Assembly (NCBI RefSeq): GCF_003439125.1
Contig: NZ_QSUU01000009.1
Span: 42,382-106,381, forward strand
Length of the DNA stretch: 64,000 bases
From: Collinsella sp. OM04-5
GTDB taxonomy: Bacteria > Actinomycetota > Coriobacteriia > Coriobacteriales > Coriobacteriaceae
Direction: 5' to 3'
Shown: piece by piece, positions 1-9,103 of the stretch
How positions within the stretch are numbered: position 1 is the stretch's first letter
Layout: every line of letters begins with the position of its first letter
Made by a program: the position numbers and the translations under genes
Notes under the pieces: generated by a model
What the model saw: only the letters and a program-made list of their open reading frames with translations
The model's database searches: none
What the model was told of the DNA's origin: nothing

Positions 1-1124
1 ACTACCTGGCTCTGCCCTCCGAGGTCGAGAAGGGCTCCCTCATCCTGATCGACGACGGCCTGGTTGCCCTTGAGGTCGAGTCCGTCGACGGTCAGGACAT
101 GACCTGCGTCGTCAAGAACGACGGCCTGATCGGCGAGCGCAAGGGCGTCAACATGCCCAACGTCAACATCTCGCTGCCCGCCATCACCGAGCGCGATCGT
201 CAGGACATTCTCTTTGGCCTGACCGAGAACATCGACTACATCGCCGCTTCCTTCATCCGTGACGGCGAGTCCGTCCGCGGCATCCGCGAGCTTTGCCGCG
301 AGAACGGCGGCGAGCACGTGACGATTTTCCCGAAGATCGAGTGCGCCCTGGGCGTCGAGAACTTCGACGAGATCCTCGAGGCTTCCGACGGCATCATGGT
401 CGCCCGTGGCGACCTGGGCATCGAGATCAAGCCCGAGCTCGTTCCCCACATCCAGAAGGAGATCATCGCCAAGTGCAACGCGGCCTACAAGCCCGTTATC
501 ACCGCTACGCAGATGCTCGACTCCATGCAGCAGAACCCGCGCCCGACGCGCGCCGAGGTTGCCGACGTTGCTAACGCCATCTACGACGGCACCGACGCCG
601 TTATGCTTTCCGGCGAGTCCGCTGCCGGTAAGTACCCGGTTGAGGCCGTCAAGATGCAGGCCAGCATTGCTCTCGAGACCGAGAAGTACCTCCCGGCTCA
701 CGCTCCGCTCGAGGTTCCGGCCGATGCTCACGGCACCCGCGTCGTCAACAACGTTGTGGGTATGTCCGCTGTGAACATGGCTACCACCGTTGGCGCCAAG
801 TGCATCACCGTGCCGACGACCACCGGTCGTACCGCTCGCCTGATCTCGCACTTCCGTCCCAATATGCCGATCTGCGCGTTCTCCCGCCACGAGTGGGCCG
901 TCCAGCAGATGATCATGTACTGGGGCGTTATCCCGCACCAGGCCGAGATTACCCAGGGCACCGTCAACGGCACGATCGTCAAGGCGATCGAGACCGCTAA
1001 GGAGCTCGGCTACGTCGAGGCCGGCGACCTGACCGTCGCCACCGCCGGCGATCCCCGCATGAGCGTCCAGCTCGAGGACAAGGTCTCCTCGACCAACGTC
1101 GCTTACGTCGCCCAGGTGCGCTAA
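1..1124 (+). CDS. pyk: Pyruvate kinase, 5' end outside the window
   Basis: Last step of glycolysis: phosphoenolpyruvate plus ADP to pyruvate plus ATP, in the cytosol. The reading frame is open from base 3, so about the first 100 residues of the usual 470-480 lie upstream; 373 codons are visible. The visible part has the end of the B domain (SLILIDDGLV), the barrel active-site segments (IFPKIECALG with the catalytic Lys, GIMVARGDLGIE, the ITATQMLDSM signature, DGTDAVMLSGESA) and the C-terminal allosteric domain with the TTTGRTARLIS phosphate-binding loop. It ends in AYVAQVR and is followed by a strong terminator. There is no PEP-utiliser extension. Identification is secure. Confidence 0.97.
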   Translation, partial: YLALPSEVEKGSLILIDDGLVALEVESVDGQDMTCVVKNDGLIGERKGVNMPNVNISLPAITERDRQDILFGLTENIDYIAASFIRDGESVRGIRELCRENGGEHVTIFPKIECALGVENFDEILEASDGIMVARGDLGIEIKPELVPHIQKEIIAKCNAAYKPVITATQMLDSMQQNPRPTRAEVADVANAIYDGTDAVMLSGESAAGKYPVEAVKMQASIALETEKYLPAHAPLEVPADAHGTRVVNNVVGMSAVNMATTVGAKCITVPTTTGRTARLISHFRPNMPICAFSRHEWAVQQMIMYWGVIPHQAEITQGTVNGTIVKAIETAKELGYVEAGDLTVATAGDPRMSVQLEDKVSSTNVAYVAQVR

Positions 1125-1155
1125 AACGCACTTGCAAGCACATTTGCATTGCAAA

Positions 1156-1189
1156 GGGCCCGGAAGGCTTCGCCTTCCGGGCCCTTTTT
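1156..1189 (+). terminator. Rho-independent terminator of pyk
   Basis: A 13 bp perfect GC-rich stem (GGGCCCGGAAGGC paired with GCCTTCCGGGCCC) with a 3 nt loop is followed by five T residues, 32 bases after the pyk stop. Confidence 0.93.
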
Positions 1190-1367
1190 CTGTGTCAATG
1201 CCGGCACACGGCAAAACACGCACCCATTTCTTTACCAAAAGCGCGAAATCCACCTTTCGAGGCCCAAAAATAAAGTCCCAAGCGCTAAAAGTGTTCGCCC
1301 GATGGCGAAACCACACCTTACCCGACGCTGCTAAATCGTTTTAGCAAGAGCCAGATCGACCGCGTTT

Positions 1368-1493
1368 TCGGAAGTATGCGGCAAATTCTGAGACCTCCGA
1401 GCACACCCCGTTTTTTCGCAACAAAATGCCTGATAAACTGGCCTCAAAAGCCAGGTCTGCTCACAGGGTTCAGATTTTGCCGCATACTTCCGA
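1368..1493. repeat. 126 nt element with 24 bp terminal inverted repeats
   Basis: Arms at 1368-1391 and 1470-1493 (starting TCGGAAGTATGCGGCA) match as reverse complements at 23 of 24 positions and enclose about 78 nt. It fills the gap between pyk and the next gene. It could be a MITE-like element or a long RNA hairpin; no coding capacity is evident. Confidence 0.8.
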
Positions 1494-1545
1494 ATTGACG
1501 CTGGCATCGCACGGTCCAAAAGCACATTTCGACCAGGAGGATATC

Positions 1546-2619
1546 ATGGACCTGACGCTATGCGGTCAATCCGCTTTTTACTATCACCGTATCCCGCCGC
1601 AGGTATTAGGGCTTTACCCCGCCATTAGCCTTGGCAATATGGATCGCAGATGTTGCGGCCTCGGAAGTCATGCAGTTGTAAAAGACCTGCTTCATGCACC
1701 GCTTCACAGGCTTGTATTCACTCGAGCACAATCCGGGTCGCGAAGCCTGTTTAAATCGCACCTCCTGACCCAAGAGCCGCCTCCCGGGTCGTTTAGGCAA
1801 ACTGAACATGGATTTGATGTCACGTCGCCCGAGTTTACGCTGCTCAGCCTTGCTACGCAGGTCTCACGCAACCAGTTACTCATGGCTTGCTACGAGATGT
1901 GCGGCTCCTTTGCAGTGTTTACGCCCTGCGAGCGAACGCAACAACAACTCGATGAAGCCATTTCGCTTAAGCTCATTCCACCCAACTGCGGTTGGGAGCG
2001 AGTTGTCGACACCAAGGGCAATGACACCAATTTGTGGAAGCGCCCGCCGCTCCTCAGCGCGGCGGATATCGCCGCGTTCGCCAAGCAGGCTGCAGGCCTG
2101 CGCGGCGTTAAACAACTGCGCTGGGCGGCCGAGCACATGACGGGGCAGACCGCCTCGCCCTTCGAAGTACAGACCTCTATGCTTGTCTCGCTCCCCCGCA
2201 ACGAGGGCGGCATGGGCATCAACATCGCAAACAACGTGCGCATCCCACTCAGCGACGCCGCGCGTTCACTGTATGACAAAACCTGCTGCTACGCCGATAT
2301 CCTCATCGAGAGCAACACCGACAGCATGGGCGTCATCTTGGAATGCCAAGGCCGCTCCGCCCACGATGGCGAAGCCGCAAGTCTCTCCGATGCCGAGCGC
2401 ACCACCGCCCTCACAAGCATGGGCTATGACGTTATCCAGATAACCTATGAGCAAATCAAAGACACGAAGAGCTTTAACAACATCGCCGAACTCATCCATA
2501 AAAAGGCAGGGCTCCCCTACATCCCAAAGACCGATCAGGAACGCACCACCGAAGATGCCCTACGGCGGGAGCTATTGGTCGATTGGGATGAGCTGTTCGC
2601 CGTCAAGCCGGCCAGCTAG
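1546..2619 (+). CDS. AbiEi-antitoxin-like protein with a nuclease-like C-terminus
   Basis: Unknown function, 357 residues. The start at 1546 has an AGGAGG box 5 nt upstream; an in-frame upstream ATG at 1426 lies inside the inverted repeat and has no ribosome site. The N-terminal half (LTLCGQSAFYYHRIPP, then LHRLVFTRAQSGSR) resembles AbiEi-type antitoxin/regulator proteins. The C-terminal part (YADILIES, then VILECQGRSAH) has the beta-strand layout of a PD-(D/E)XK or DUF559 fold, with E-C-Q where nucleases often have E-x-K. No AbiEii-like toxin gene is adjacent, so it is an orphan. A second protein of the same general plan lies at 34001-34963. The family assignment is by eye. Confidence 0.6.
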   Translation: MDLTLCGQSAFYYHRIPPQVLGLYPAISLGNMDRRCCGLGSHAVVKDLLHAPLHRLVFTRAQSGSRSLFKSHLLTQEPPPGSFRQTEHGFDVTSPEFTLLSLATQVSRNQLLMACYEMCGSFAVFTPCERTQQQLDEAISLKLIPPNCGWERVVDTKGNDTNLWKRPPLLSAADIAAFAKQAAGLRGVKQLRWAAEHMTGQTASPFEVQTSMLVSLPRNEGGMGINIANNVRIPLSDAARSLYDKTCCYADILIESNTDSMGVILECQGRSAHDGEAASLSDAERTTALTSMGYDVIQITYEQIKDTKSFNNIAELIHKKAGLPYIPKTDQERTTEDALRRELLVDWDELFAVKPAS

Positions 2620-3464
2620 CAGCTAGTGATCAGAGGGACTGCGGGGACGTCAGAAGCGGCAACGCGAGTCGCAAAGCCCACCTCGGTCAGCTCGATGACC
2701 TCGGTAAACGTTGCATCGAAAAACTCCTCAGTTAGCAAGCGGTATGGCGGATGATCGGGCTCACCGGGGTTTTCGCGCACAATCTCGTGCATAACGCCGA
2801 TGGTCTTGAGCACATACTCCTTATGGATGGGATACTGCCCAAAACGCGTCGCCGCAGTATACAGGCGATTGGTCGCGCGCGGAATCGAAACGATGCCGAG
2901 CGTCTTGCCAAACCAGTCAAAGTCGCCTTGCTTTTTAATGCGGAATTCCTCGCACGGCTTGCCGCCGTGCGCCTCCAGGTACTGATTCACGCGCGTATTC
3001 CATACGGTATCCGCCACCAGATGCGACCAGACGCCCAGCGTCAAATCGAGCAGCGACTGCGCCACGTCACCGGGCGCGAGCGAAAGCTCGCTAGCACCGG
3101 GACCGGCAACCGGCTCGGCGTCCTTGTAGCGTTGGGGATAATGCACCCGATTGAGTCGCTCGCGCTCCTCGGCGATCGAGGTCGCGGCAGCCGGCGTACC
3201 AACAGACGCCCCTTTGAGCAGCGGCGCCACATAGGTATCCCAGAACTCGTGCTCGCGCGGCTTAGGGATAGGCTCGGGGTTTGCAAAGTGCGTAATGCGA
3301 TACGGAATGGGATCAGCGATACCAGGGACCATATAGCCCACGAAGATATCCGGAACCACGCAGCCAAACAAGAAGGCATTGCGGTCACGAACGCTATCGG
3401 CAAGCACGCCAGCACGCGCCAGCAAGCGCTCCGTTTGAGCGATATGAATGTTCCAACTTGGCAT
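2616..3464 (-). CDS. Zinc-dependent phospholipase C-like protein
   Basis: Putative hydrolase of 282 residues. It begins MPSWNIHIAQTERLLARAG, and later shows FLFGCVVPDIFVGY and LGVWSHLVADTVWN. The early His (WNIHI), the G-x-x-x-PD motif and the SHLVADT segment fit the zinc-dependent phospholipase C fold (PF00882), where His and Asp residues bind zinc. No signal peptide is visible, so it is probably cytoplasmic. I chose the Met at 3464 because GGGGG lies 7-8 nt upstream; the Met at 3476 has no site. Its end overlaps the end of the convergent AbiEi-like gene by 4 nt. The substrate is unknown. Confidence 0.6.
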   Translation of the reverse strand: MPSWNIHIAQTERLLARAGVLADSVRDRNAFLFGCVVPDIFVGYMVPGIADPIPYRITHFANPEPIPKPREHEFWDTYVAPLLKGASVGTPAAATSIAEERERLNRVHYPQRYKDAEPVAGPGASELSLAPGDVAQSLLDLTLGVWSHLVADTVWNTRVNQYLEAHGGKPCEEFRIKKQGDFDWFGKTLGIVSIPRATNRLYTAATRFGQYPIHKEYVLKTIGVMHEIVRENPGEPDHPPYRLLTEEFFDATFTEVIELTEVGFATRVAASDVPAVPLITSC

Positions 3465-3542
3465 AGCCACCCCCATAAAACCTGGTTAACTATACCATCA
3501 CGGCAGAGTCGCACAGGCGGCCATACATACCCTACGCAGCAA

Positions 3543-4313
3543 CTATTCCGCAGCACCGCTTTCGGTTCCATACGACGGCACGGGCGCCTCGACCACATGG
3601 TGATATCGATCGATATAGATGGCGCGGGCACCCAGGCGCCGCACCAAATCTTGATGATGCGTGCTCATCAAGACCGTCTTGCCGGCAGCAACATAGGCCA
3701 GTAGAAAGTTGACCACGATGTCGCATGAGTCCTCGTCGAGCCCATTGGTAGGCTCGTCGAGGACCAAGATATCCGGGTTCATCGACACGACGGCCGCCAG
3801 CGCCACACGCTTCTTTTGCCCGCCCGAGAGCTGATAAGGCGAGGCGTCGGCAAGATCGGCAACCTGGAACAGCCCCATGGCATCGCGCACGCGGCGCTCG
3901 AGCTCGTCTGCCGGCAGTCCCATCTGCGCGGGACCAAACGCGACCTCCTCGCCGACTGTGGCGCAAAAGAGCTGCGCATCGGCATTCTGGAACACAAAGC
4001 CCACGCGCTGATGAAAACGATGAGCGGCCGCGGAATCCTTTAGAAACGCCGCATCGATCACGTGCCCGTCAAACAGGTATGCCCCTGCGTCCGCGAGTTC
4101 AAGGCCGTTAATAAGGCGCATAATCGTCGTCTTGCCGCAGCCGTTGGGACCAAGCAGAGCAACGAGCTCCCCACGGTTCACCCGCAATGAAACGCCGTCG
4201 ACCACCGTATGACCCGCATAGGAAAACACCACGTCGCGAAACTCGATGAGCGGCGTGACCTCGGCGCCGGCAGCACCGCTCGCACCCATCGCGTTATTCG
4301 TATCGTTTGCCAA
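3543..4313 (-). CDS. cbiO: Cobalt ECF transporter, ATP-binding subunit CbiO
   Basis: ATPase of an energy-coupling-factor importer for cobalt (or nickel). The 256 residues show Walker A GPNGCGKTT (about 55-63), the Q-loop VFQNAD (about 107-112), signature LSGGQKKR (162-169), Walker B ILVLDEPTNGLD (182-193) and the H-loop STHH. The apparent start is TTG at 4313, with the purine-rich AGGGAAGGG upstream; the ATG eight codons later lacks a site. It is last in the order cbiMN-cbiQ-cbiO and starts about 45 nt after cbiQ ends. A single ATPase gene suggests a homodimer. Confidence 0.9.
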   Translation of the reverse strand: MANDTNNAMGASGAAGAEVTPLIEFRDVVFSYAGHTVVDGVSLRVNRGELVALLGPNGCGKTTIMRLINGLELADAGAYLFDGHVIDAAFLKDSAAAHRFHQRVGFVFQNADAQLFCATVGEEVAFGPAQMGLPADELERRVRDAMGLFQVADLADASPYQLSGGQKKRVALAAVVSMNPDILVLDEPTNGLDEDSCDIVVNFLLAYVAAGKTVLMSTHHQDLVRRLGARAIYIDRYHHVVEAPVPSYGTESGAAE

Positions 4314-4357
4314 AACGCCGCCCTTCCCTACTCACATCGACAGTTCGACCGTCCGCG

Positions 4358-5194
4358 CTACAACACCGCGCACAACACGACGAGCAACGCCACAACGGCC
4401 GCGTAAACGGCATCGCGCCAGTCAAACCCGGCGCGTGCAGGCGCCGGATACACGCCGGCAAAGCCGCGGCAAAGCATGGCCTCGTCCATCGCGCGGCTGC
4501 ATTCCATCGCCTTGATAAACGTCATGCCCATGATACCCGCCAGCGAGTCGGTGCGCGAAAAACCCGTAGGCGCACGACCCACGCTGCGCAGCATGACCGA
4601 TTCGCACAGATCGTGCGCCGTGCGTCCCAGCACCTCGATATGCTTGAGCGCCATATCGAAAGTAAAGATGACCTCGTCGGGCAGGTGCAGCATTTTGAGC
4701 GCCGCAGACATGCGGCTCCAAGTAAGCGTCCATGAAACGCCCAGCACCAGCGACACATTAATGAAGGTCTTGAGCGCGATCTTGAGCATGGCGCCCGTGG
4801 CAGACGCGCCCAGCAGCAGGGCAGGCAGTGCCAGAACCACCGCAAGCCCCGTGGCGCCGAGCGCCGGTACAAAGGTCGCACGCAGCCCGCGTACGGGGCG
4901 CACGGCAACGAGCGCCAGCGCGATAGCCGCCATCAACATGAGGTACAGCGGGCTCTGCGTCAGACACACGCACAGGACGCAGACGAACATCCCCACCAGG
5001 CGCACCGGAGCCGAAACGCAAGAAAGGGCGCGGTCGACCATCGACCCGCCCTCGTGCGCACCTCCACCCAGGCGAACCCGCTCAAGCAGGCTCGTCAGGT
5101 GCAGGACGTTCTTTTGCATCCCGCGATGCCGAGCCCCCGTGGGCTCGTAACGCTCCTCGGTCGCAAGCCAGCTAGGCAGCTCGGCTATTGCCAT
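4358..5194 (-). CDS. cbiQ: Cobalt ECF transporter, transmembrane subunit CbiQ
   Basis: Energy-coupling transmembrane (T) subunit, 278 residues. Four to six hydrophobic segments can be seen (such as LVGMFVCVLCVCL and LYLMLMAAIALAL). The coupling region contains LGRTAHDLCESVMLRSVGRA, and further on MEMTFIKAMECSRAMDEAMLCRGF-type sequence contains the A-R-G-like loop that contacts the ATPase. I place the start at 5194 (MAIAELPSWLATEER); it overlaps the end of cbiMN by 23 nt, suggesting translational coupling. An upstream in-frame Met at 5260 lies deep within cbiMN and is unlikely. Confidence 0.88.
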   Translation of the reverse strand: MAIAELPSWLATEERYEPTGARHRGMQKNVLHLTSLLERVRLGGGAHEGGSMVDRALSCVSAPVRLVGMFVCVLCVCLTQSPLYLMLMAAIALALVAVRPVRGLRATFVPALGATGLAVVLALPALLLGASATGAMLKIALKTFINVSLVLGVSWTLTWSRMSAALKMLHLPDEVIFTFDMALKHIEVLGRTAHDLCESVMLRSVGRAPTGFSRTDSLAGIMGMTFIKAMECSRAMDEAMLCRGFAGVYPAPARAGFDWRDAVYAAVVALLVVLCAVL

Positions 5195-6257
5195 GAGCAC
5201 CGCTTTCCTTGACCGTAAGCGAGACCAGACGGAATGCGATGGTGAGCACCGCCACGCCAATCACGCCGGAAAGGATATACATGGCAGCCTGGCCGGCAAA
5301 GCCAAGGCCCTGCTCCTCGGAATAGGCCTGCAGGTAATCACCCGTGGGCAGGGCGTCGGCAAAGGTCGGGGTATCGAGACCGACCGAAGCCTGCAGGCCG
5401 TCGTCGCCAGCCTCCTGAACGGCGGTCGCGGCGCCCTCGGCGTCCCACTCACCCCAGGCGTCACCCGTGGCCAGCAGGCCCAGCGGCGTGGCCACGACGA
5501 GCACGGCAACCAGGATGAGCGTGGGGACCAGCGAGGTCTTCTTGGCAACAGCGCCCTCGGCAGCAAGCTGGCCATCGACGGCCTCGGGCCCGACGATAAT
5601 GCTCGGCGCCGTCTTCTTAATGAAGCCGTAGATGGCGGCCGTCGCCACGCCCTCGATCACGCCGGCAACCAGCATATGCGGGATCAACATGGCCGGAATA
5701 GCCACGGACAGCGGGAAGGGGCAGTACAGAGGGGCGCCCGAAGCGTTGGTGAAGAGCATCGGCTGAATACCAAACTCGATTGCCGCGCACAGGGCCGCCA
5801 GGCACAGGCCGACCCAACCGCTCACGATGGCAGAAACCGAGGTGCCCCAGCTCTTGTCGTGCAGACGGCTGTTGAGCGCACGGAACACGATAGCAGCGAC
5901 AAACGGCAGCACAAAGGCCATGTTAAAGCAGTTGGCGCCAAACGACAGAACGCCGCCGTCGCCAAACAGCAGCGCCTGCAGCGCCAGAGCGACCGAGACA
6001 GCGATAGCCGCGGCCTCGGGGCCCAGCAGCAGCGCGATGAGTGCGCCGCCGACGGCGTGACCAGTGGTACCGCCGGGCAGCGGAACGTTGAACATCATGA
6101 GCAAGAAGGAGAATGCGGCGCAGATGCCCAGGAACGCCATATGCTCGCGATCGAGCGTGGCGCGCACCTTTTTGATGCAGTGAACCCATACGGGCACCAT
6201 CGCCACCGCCATAACGGCATCGGTCTGCGGGGACAGATAATTATCGGGAATATGCAT
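5172..6257 (-). CDS. cbiM: Cobalt substrate-capture protein CbiM fused to a CbiN/PDGLE-type domain
   Basis: Substrate-specific membrane component of the cobalt ECF importer, 361 residues. The start at 6257 gives the N-terminus MHIPDNYLSP; in this family the free N-terminal Met and His2 coordinate the metal, so this start rather than 6269 is functionally required, and GAGAGGG lies 6 nt upstream. CbiM motifs include PLPGGTTGHAVGG and the GDGGVLSFGANCFNMAF segment. After about residue 240 comes a TM segment, an extracytoplasmic stretch (LLATGDAWGEWDAEGA) and a last TM, matching the CbiN or PDGLE module. No separate cbiN is present. It is the first gene of the operon. Confidence 0.9.
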   Translation of the reverse strand: MHIPDNYLSPQTDAVMAVAMVPVWVHCIKKVRATLDREHMAFLGICAAFSFLLMMFNVPLPGGTTGHAVGGALIALLLGPEAAAIAVSVALALQALLFGDGGVLSFGANCFNMAFVLPFVAAIVFRALNSRLHDKSWGTSVSAIVSGWVGLCLAALCAAIEFGIQPMLFTNASGAPLYCPFPLSVAIPAMLIPHMLVAGVIEGVATAAIYGFIKKTAPSIIVGPEAVDGQLAAEGAVAKKTSLVPTLILVAVLVVATPLGLLATGDAWGEWDAEGAATAVQEAGDDGLQASVGLDTPTFADALPTGDYLQAYSEEQGLGFAGQAAMYILSGVIGVAVLTIAFRLVSLTVKESGAHGNSRAA

Positions 6258-6476
6258 GAGCCCTCTCAATCAGAACGTTGTGTGTTACGTTTCCAACAAT
6301 CCGTAACACCGACTCTGCATACTAACAAAAAGGCGCACCGCCCACAACGCAGCACGCCCTTGCAATACGTGCGTTATTAGCCCAGGTCCACGCACCGCCC
6401 AATAAAGGGCCCATGCACTCCCAACTTTCCGGTCACCCGGAAGAAGGTGCGATCCGCTCGCAACAAGGTTAACGCA
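6258..6476 (-). promoter_or_regulatory. Leader of the cobalt transporter operon, possible metal riboswitch
   Basis: About 220 nt lie upstream of cbiM without a gene. On the minus strand GGGCGGTGCG occurs twice; the second copy is followed by CCTTTTTG, a terminator-like T-run. GTGCGT can pair with ACGCAC downstream of the first copy, which would give alternative folds. I could not match it to the cobalamin or NiCo riboswitch consensus by eye. A regulatory leader is an inference. Confidence 0.35.
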
Positions 6477-6571
6477 GGAACCCGCCCCCGAGAGGGGTTT
6501 TCTAAGGCAACATCCCGCAGCCGCGAAGTGGCGAGGACGTTGCCGTGAAAACCCCGCAGGGGGCGGGTTCC
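6477..6571. repeat. Long hairpin downstream of pheT
   Basis: A 95 nt sequence folds almost completely on itself: GGAACCCGCCCCC pairs with GGGGGCGGGTTCC, then GGGGTTTTC with GAAAACCCC, then GGCAACATCC with GGACGTTGCC by G-U pairing. It begins about 12 nt after the pheT stop on the minus strand. There is no clear T-run; it resembles the other post-stop structured elements in this window without sharing their core. Confidence 0.8.
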
Positions 6572-6583
6572 GAACAGCAAAGA

Positions 6584-9037
6584 TTACGAGCGGACTTCGC
6601 CGTTTACGCCCTTGCACACCTTGGTGACGATCTTCTGGTGCGCCTTCTCGACCTCTTCGCCAGTAAGCGTGTGGTCGTCCGAGCGATACGTGAGCGCAAA
6701 GGCCATGGACTTCTTGCCCTTGCCGATACGAACCGGATCGCGGTAGACATCGAACAGGCGCACGCCCTCGAGCAGCTTGCCGCCGGCGCTGGTAATACGG
6801 CGCTCAAGATCCTCGCAGGTCACGGCATTGTCGACCACAATGGCAAGGTCGTGCTCAACGGCCGGGTACTGCGAGAACTCGCGGTAGTTCTCCTGGTTGC
6901 GGGCGCCCTTGATCAGCTTGTCCAGGTCAAGCTCAAAGGCAACGACAACCTCGTCGATGCCGCAGGCCTCGCGCGCCTCGGGGTGGATCTCGCCGACCCA
7001 ACCCAGCACGGTGCCGCCGGACAGAACCTCGGCCGCACGACCCGGCTGCAAAAAGGCATAGCCCTCGCCCTCGACGGGACGGAAGCGAACCTTCTCGATG
7101 CGCAGCTGGGCGAGCAGCTCCTCGACGATACCCTTGCCAAAGAAGAAACGCAGTTTACGGTACTTCATGTTCCAAGACTGCTCGCTCCACTGGCCCGAGA
7201 GCACACCCGCGACGGACTTGGTCTCCTTGGGCAGGCTGGCGTTCTCGCGACCGTGGAACAGGCTGCCGACCTCGTACAGGTGCACGTTGGGCGTACCGTG
7301 CGCCTCGTTGTAGGCCACGGACTGCAGCAGGCCCGGCAGCAGCGAACGACGCATCTCGGTCTGCTCGGCCACCAGCGGGTTCATGAGCACCACGGGGCAG
7401 CCGCGACCCTCGGTGGGCATGCCGATCTTCTCCAGGTCGCCCGGGGCGGCAAAGCCAAAGGTCGTGGTCTCGTTGAGGCCGCAGGCGCGCAGGATCTCGC
7501 CGACCTTGCGGGTGAGCTTCTGCTCGCGAGTCAGGCCGCCGATGTGGTTCTTGGCAGCCGGGATGGTCGCCGTCACACGGCCCATGCCCCATAGGCGCAG
7601 GACCTCCTCGATCAGGTCAATCTCGCGCGGCAGGTCGGGACGGAAGCTCGGCGGGGTAACCATAAAGTCCTCGCCGTCGCGCTCGACGGTGCAGCCCAGA
7701 CGGGTAAGCGAACGCTCGATAAAATCGGGCTCGATGTCGGCACCGCAGATGGCATGCACGCGGGCCAGGCGCAGCTTGATGCTGTCGATGGTCTTGGGCG
7801 CGGGGAAAACATCGACATAGCCGGGAGCAACCTCGCCGCCGGCGATCTCCTCGATGAGCGCGCAGGTAACGTTGGCGACATCCACGCAGCCAGTCTCGTC
7901 AACCTGGCGCTCAAAGCGAATGGAGGCGTCGGAGATCAGCGACAGATCGCGGCTGGTGTGCGAGGTGCGACCGGCGTTGAAGCAAGCGCTCTCGACCATC
8001 ACGTCGACGGTGTCGTCCTCGATCTCGGAATCCATGCCGCCCATAACGCCGGCCAACGCCACGGGGCGCTCGCCGTCGGTGATAAGGCCCATGCCGGCGT
8101 CGAGCACGCGCTCTTCGCCATCGAGCGTCGTGAATTTCTCATCCTGCTGGGCGGCGCGAACCACCACGCGACGGTGGCCATCGCGCTCGGCAAAGGTGTC
8201 CAGGTCAAAGGCGTGCAGCGGCTGACCGGTGAGCATCATCACGTAGTTGGTGATGTCGACGATGTTGTTGTGCGGACGCACGCCCAGGGCGTTAAGGCGC
8301 TTGACCATCCAGTCGGGCGACGGGCCGACCTTCACGTTGCGCACGATGCGGGCGACATAGCGGTCGCACAGGCCCTCGTCGGCAATCTCGACGGAAAGCT
8401 CGTCGTCGGTCGCGCGGCCAGTCTCCGCCTTGATGGCGGGCAGCTCCACGTGGAAATCGCGGTCGAAAATGGCACCGGTCTCGCGGGCCATGCCGATCAT
8501 GGACAGGCAATCGGGACGGTTGGGCGTGATCTCGCAGTCGAGCACAGTATCACTCGAGCCCACGTACTCGGCAAACGGCATACCGCAGGGCGTGTCCTCG
8601 GGCAGAATCATGATGCCGGAGTGGTCGCCACCCAGGCCGAGCTCGCGCGCAGAGCAGTTCATGCCCATGGACACGACGCCGCGAAGCTTGCTCTTCTTGA
8701 TCTTGACGTCGCCGGGCAGGACAGCGCCGATCATGGCCGTGACGATGTGGTCGCCGGCCTCGAAGTTCTGCGCGCCGCAGACGATCTGCAGCGGAGCGGG
8801 ATTGCCGTCGGCATCGAGGTTCTTGTCGCCCACATCGACCGAGCACACATACATGTGGTCGCTATCGGGGTGCGGGGTCTTGGTGAGCACCTTGGCGGTC
8901 ACCACGTGGTCGAAGGACTCGCCCACGGTGTCGATCGCCTCGACCTCGGTGCCGGTACGGATATATTCGTCCGAAAGGGTCTTGGGATCCTCCGGAATAT
9001 CGATCATGGTCTTGAGCCAGTCGTAAGAAACGCGCAT
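6584..9037 (-). CDS. pheT: Phenylalanine-tRNA ligase beta subunit
   Basis: Beta chain of the cytosolic alpha2-beta2 PheRS that charges tRNA-Phe. At 817 residues it has the expected full length. The order is an N-terminal tRNA-binding OB domain (HPDSDHMYVCSVDVG, VCGAQNF), the B3/B4 editing domain, the B5 domains, a catalytic-like core (FGFAAPGDLEKIGM, MNPLVAEQTEMRRSLLPGLL) and a C-terminal ferredoxin-like anticodon-binding domain (FSQYPAVEHDLAIVVD). GGAG lies 6 nt before the ATG. It follows pheS by 163 nt, and that gap contains a structured repeat. It is probably controlled by the T-box upstream of pheS. Confidence 0.97.
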   Translation of the reverse strand: MRVSYDWLKTMIDIPEDPKTLSDEYIRTGTEVEAIDTVGESFDHVVTAKVLTKTPHPDSDHMYVCSVDVGDKNLDADGNPAPLQIVCGAQNFEAGDHIVTAMIGAVLPGDVKIKKSKLRGVVSMGMNCSARELGLGGDHSGIMILPEDTPCGMPFAEYVGSSDTVLDCEITPNRPDCLSMIGMARETGAIFDRDFHVELPAIKAETGRATDDELSVEIADEGLCDRYVARIVRNVKVGPSPDWMVKRLNALGVRPHNNIVDITNYVMMLTGQPLHAFDLDTFAERDGHRRVVVRAAQQDEKFTTLDGEERVLDAGMGLITDGERPVALAGVMGGMDSEIEDDTVDVMVESACFNAGRTSHTSRDLSLISDASIRFERQVDETGCVDVANVTCALIEEIAGGEVAPGYVDVFPAPKTIDSIKLRLARVHAICGADIEPDFIERSLTRLGCTVERDGEDFMVTPPSFRPDLPREIDLIEEVLRLWGMGRVTATIPAAKNHIGGLTREQKLTRKVGEILRACGLNETTTFGFAAPGDLEKIGMPTEGRGCPVVLMNPLVAEQTEMRRSLLPGLLQSVAYNEAHGTPNVHLYEVGSLFHGRENASLPKETKSVAGVLSGQWSEQSWNMKYRKLRFFFGKGIVEELLAQLRIEKVRFRPVEGEGYAFLQPGRAAEVLSGGTVLGWVGEIHPEAREACGIDEVVVAFELDLDKLIKGARNQENYREFSQYPAVEHDLAIVVDNAVTCEDLERRITSAGGKLLEGVRLFDVYRDPVRIGKGKKSMAFALTYRSDDHTLTGEEVEKAHQKIVTKVCKGVNGEVRS

Positions 9038-9103
9038 GTAGCTCTCCTAGTTCTTAATCTCCGCATAGGGAGGAAATATCAAATGAAGACGTTCGCCTTA
9101 GGG

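Noticed and set aside
1426..1545. Longer N-terminus for the AbiEi-like protein at 1546
   Set aside because: The extra 40 codons are encoded by the inverted repeat, and only 1546 has a ribosome-binding site.
6258..6476. Cobalamin riboswitch
   Set aside because: No recognisable B12-box sequence (GCCACTG) was found on the relevant strand; left as an unassigned leader.
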